Below are positions 4,291 to 6,846 of a DNA stretch of 6,846 nucleotides, piece after piece; the stretch's first letter is position 1, and each line of letters begins with the position of its first letter. The notes beneath the pieces were generated by a model. It saw only the letters and a list, made by a program, of their open reading frames with translations, made no database searches and was not told where the DNA came from. The translations under genes were made by a program, and so were the position numbers. Origin of the DNA: an uncultured Eubacteriales bacterium (lineage in GTDB: Bacteria; Bacillota_A; Clostridia; Lachnospirales; Lachnospiraceae); NCBI GenBank assembly GCA_902803345.1, contig CADCPV010000119.1, positions 1-6,846 on the forward strand. The letters are read 5' to 3'.

Positions 4291-6837
4291 ATGAATCAAA
4301 AGTACAAGTCAGAGGAATCCCGGATCGCCCTCGCGCGTGAAATCGCCGGGGAAGCGATGGTACTTCTGAAAAACGAAGACCGGGTACTGCCGCTTCCTTC
4401 GGGAAAGTGTGTCGCACTTCTCGGGCGGACGCAGTTACATACCATTATCGGCGGCGGCGGATCGGGCGCGAGCCGCTGCGACAATCCGCTCGGGATTCCG
4501 GAAGAACTTCAGAAAGCCGGGCTTCGGCTGTCGGGACCGCTGTATGATTTTTATCAGGAGATCAAAAACGAGGAAGCTTCCACATCGACAGACCCGTTCG
4601 GCGGCGGAGACGGAGACAGTTTTTTCAAGAATATCGAAGGCCTTGTCGCAAGCGGGATGATTTATGAACTGTTCGGGCGGTATACGCCTGCGGTACCGGA
4701 AGAACTGCCTGAAGAAGCGCTGTTCTCCGCAGCCGCCCTTGAAACCGATACGGCAGTCGTCATCATCGGCCGGCAGACCGGCGGAGAGGAATGCGACCGG
4801 CGCGTAGACGACGATTATGAGCTTCAGGAATCAGAAATAGAACTTCTGCGGCTGACCTGTGCTCATTTTCCGAAGGTCGTCGCAGTTCTCAACGTCAACG
4901 GGATGATGGACATTCCGGCGCTGGAAAAATTCCCGGAAGTAAAGGCAATTCTCTTCATGGGTACTTCCGGCGAACAGGCTGCGGGGGCGCTTGCGGATAT
5001 CCTGACAGGAAAGATCAGTCCTTCCGGAAAGCTGAATCAGACGGCGGCGCTGTCGTATGAGGATTATCCGACGGCGAAGCACTTTTCCTCGAATAAGGAC
5101 AAACCGGAGACGATTCTGCAGTACAAAGACTACGGACTGTCGGCGGAACAGAACGGCAGCATCGGTTTCGACATGAGCCCCGTGACAGTTTATGAAGAAG
5201 ACATTTATATGGGCTACCGGTATTTTGACAGTTTTGAAAAGCCGGTGGCATATCCCTTCGGCTTTGGGCTCTCGTATGCGGAATTTGTGATCGTGCCGGC
5301 AGAGGCTGCGGTTTCCGACGGAGTATTTTCGGCGGATGTCTGCGTGAAAAACCTGTCCGCGGAGTATGCAGGAAAAGAAGCACTCCAGCTCTATGTCCAT
5401 GCGCCGTTCGGAAAGCTGAAAAAGCCTGAAAAGGAGCTTCAGGCAATTGCGAAGACAAAGTGCATAGCCCCCGGCGGTGAAAGTCTTGTCCAGCTTGAAT
5501 TCCCGCTTTCGGAGCTTGCTTCCTTCGACGAAGAAACGAAGGAGTATGTAATCGAAGCAGGAGACTATACAGTCCTTGTCGGGAACAGCTCGAAAAACGT
5601 CTCGCCCTGCGCGGTGCTGAAAGTATCGGAACCGATTGTGACGAGAAGCGTCACGGCGGATATCGGGATGCTGCCATGCAACAAAGGAAAAGTGAAACTG
5701 CTGAAGCCGGAGCAGGAGATTCCGGTCACGGCCGAGGCACTTCAGGACGCCGGAACAGAGATGCCCGGCGGTCTTCCGGTGATTTCCCTCTCTTCTGCAG
5801 ACGTCGTGACAGACTGGCCGGTTTATCAGGCCTATGACTTCAGCGCAGGGCTGGTTCCGTCAATTCTTCAGGATGTTCTGGACGGAAAAGTTACGATGGA
5901 GCAGTTTGTTGCCCAGATGAGTGCGGAAGAACTTGCGGTTCTCTCCTGTGGTTATGGGCCAGGCTTGCCCTTCGGCGGAATTGCGGCAAAAGGCGCGCCT
6001 CCGACGATTTATTATGAAGACGGCAGTCCGATCGGCACGACGACACGTCCGGATTTGGGCTTTGGCTACAGCAATCCGGCAATCGAAAAGTACGGAATCC
6101 CGACCCGCTCCTACAAGGATGGGCCGGCGTCCGTCGGAAAGACCGCTTGGCCGACCGGCATGATGCTGGCCTGTACCTTCAATCCGGAACTCGCCTACGA
6201 ATTCGGTTCCGCCTGCGGCGCGGAGGCGGAGGAGCTCGGGATTGATTCCTGGCTTGCACCGGGTATGAATCTTGTCCGGAATCCGATCGAGGGAAGGGCT
6301 TTCGAATATTTCGGTGAAGACCCTTTCCTTTCGGGCATCATGGGCACGAAGGTGACACTTGGTGCCATGGAGAACAACGCGGTCACAACCTGCCCGAAGC
6401 ATTTTGCTCTGAATGAGCAGGAAACCTATCGGAGAGGCAAAACGACCCGGAATATTGACGCCGCAGACTCCGTTGTCAGTGCCCGTGCGGCAAGAGAACT
6501 CTATCTCAAGCCTTTTGAAATGGTGCTGACACAGGCAAAACCTACAACACTCATGACTTCCTTCAACAAGCTGAACGGAAGCTTTGCAGGCGGAAACCGT
6601 GTGCTCTGTACCGAGATTCTGCGCGGCGAATGGGGCTTTACAGGTGTCGTCGTGACCGACTGGGGCGATATGGACATTGTTGTTGACGGCGCCGACGCAG
6701 TCGCGGCAGGAAACGATGTGATCATGCCCGGCGGCCCGCCTGTCATCGCACAGGTCCTTCAGGGCTATGCAGAAGGCCGTGTCAGTCTGAATGAGATGCG
6801 CGAAGCCGCCGCTCACCTGATGAATTTTGTGAAGTGA
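4291..6837 (+). CDS. Glycoside hydrolase family 3 enzyme with inverted domain order (beta-glucosidase type), 848 residues
   Basis: This is a retaining exo-glycosidase that removes terminal non-reducing sugars, most often beta-glucose. The usual GH3 order is reversed: the alpha/beta sandwich comes first (about residues 10-300, with EAMVLLKNE and the loop IIGGGGSGA), then a fibronectin-III-like domain (about 302-445, beginning after YMGYRYFDSFEKPVAYPFG), a linker (about 450-525), and the catalytic barrel last (about 530-848). The nucleophile is Asp790 in VVVTDWGDM; the probable acid/base is Glu166 in TGGEECDRR. Sugar-binding residues of the barrel are present: Asp610 in KDGP, Arg669 in EGRAFEYFGEDP, and Lys703-His704 in PKHF. 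The inverted layout is known from Ruminococcus and Butyrivibrio enzymes. There is no signal peptide, so it acts in the cytoplasm. It probably shares the GH2 promoter and completes breakdown of the same imported substrate. Beta-xylosidase or N-acetylglucosaminidase activity is less likely but not excluded. Confidence 0.93.
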   Translation: MNQKYKSEESRIALAREIAGEAMVLLKNEDRVLPLPSGKCVALLGRTQLHTIIGGGGSGASRCDNPLGIPEELQKAGLRLSGPLYDFYQEIKNEEASTSTDPFGGGDGDSFFKNIEGLVASGMIYELFGRYTPAVPEELPEEALFSAAALETDTAVVIIGRQTGGEECDRRVDDDYELQESEIELLRLTCAHFPKVVAVLNVNGMMDIPALEKFPEVKAILFMGTSGEQAAGALADILTGKISPSGKLNQTAALSYEDYPTAKHFSSNKDKPETILQYKDYGLSAEQNGSIGFDMSPVTVYEEDIYMGYRYFDSFEKPVAYPFGFGLSYAEFVIVPAEAAVSDGVFSADVCVKNLSAEYAGKEALQLYVHAPFGKLKKPEKELQAIAKTKCIAPGGESLVQLEFPLSELASFDEETKEYVIEAGDYTVLVGNSSKNVSPCAVLKVSEPIVTRSVTADIGMLPCNKGKVKLLKPEQEIPVTAEALQDAGTEMPGGLPVISLSSADVVTDWPVYQAYDFSAGLVPSILQDVLDGKVTMEQFVAQMSAEELAVLSCGYGPGLPFGGIAAKGAPPTIYYEDGSPIGTTTRPDLGFGYSNPAIEKYGIPTRSYKDGPASVGKTAWPTGMMLACTFNPELAYEFGSACGAEAEELGIDSWLAPGMNLVRNPIEGRAFEYFGEDPFLSGIMGTKVTLGAMENNAVTTCPKHFALNEQETYRRGKTTRNIDAADSVVSARAARELYLKPFEMVLTQAKPTTLMTSFNKLNGSFAGGNRVLCTEILRGEWGFTGVVVTDWGDMDIVVDGADAVAAGNDVIMPGGPPVIAQVLQGYAEGRVSLNEMREAAAHLMNFVK

Positions 6838-6846
6838 GACAGTTCA

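Noticed and set aside
5860..6816. 318-codon open frame on the minus strand within the GH3 barrel region
   Set aside because: The plus strand carries the conserved GH3 motifs across the same bases; the antisense product is rich in R, C and H and shows no domain.

Overview
The window looks like chromosomal carbohydrate-use DNA from a moderately GC-rich, low-pathogenicity-signal anaerobe of the Firmicutes (Clostridia-like, probably gut or rumen). The grounds are purine-rich GGAGG-type ribosome binding sites, textbook SigA-type promoters with 17-base spacers, and glycosidase types common in that group. The taxonomic assignment is inference; no marker gene is present. All genes lie on the plus strand. 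I see no tRNA, rRNA, CRISPR array, insertion sequence or transposase.

Layout: (1) bases 3-584 are the 3' end of a gene whose start lies outside the window; the encoded piece is a beta-rich, concanavalin-A-like C-terminal domain of the kind attached to glycoside hydrolases. (2) A 14-base palindrome or hairpin (592-616) overlaps the -35 box of a strong promoter (604-632). (3) Bases 710-1654 encode a 314-residue MoaF-like (lipocalin/calycin-type) protein. (4) A 306-base intergenic stretch (1655-1960) holds a large hairpin with 16 perfect base pairs, a canonical rho-independent terminator, and a near-consensus promoter flanked by a 7-base inverted repeat. (5) Bases 1961-4252 encode a GH2 glycosidase with both catalytic glutamates. 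(6) Bases 4291-6837 encode a GH3 glycosidase with inverted domain order (sandwich domain first, catalytic barrel last) and an intact catalytic aspartate.

The GH2 and GH3 genes are 38 bases apart and very likely form one operon driven by the promoter at 1848-1876. Neither enzyme has a signal peptide, so both should act in the cytoplasm on imported oligosaccharides or glycosides, removing a beta-galactosyl or beta-glucuronyl unit (GH2) and a beta-glucosyl-type unit (GH3). No transporter or regulator is visible, so the substrate cannot be fixed. The MoaF-like gene is a separate transcription unit with its own promoter, and no molybdenum cofactor genes are nearby.

I do not find convincing evidence of a wholly new system. 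The items most worth a second look are the MoaF-like protein out of its usual context, the perfect hairpin at 1750-1795, the candidate operators at both promoters, and the unresolved substrate of the GH2 enzyme.
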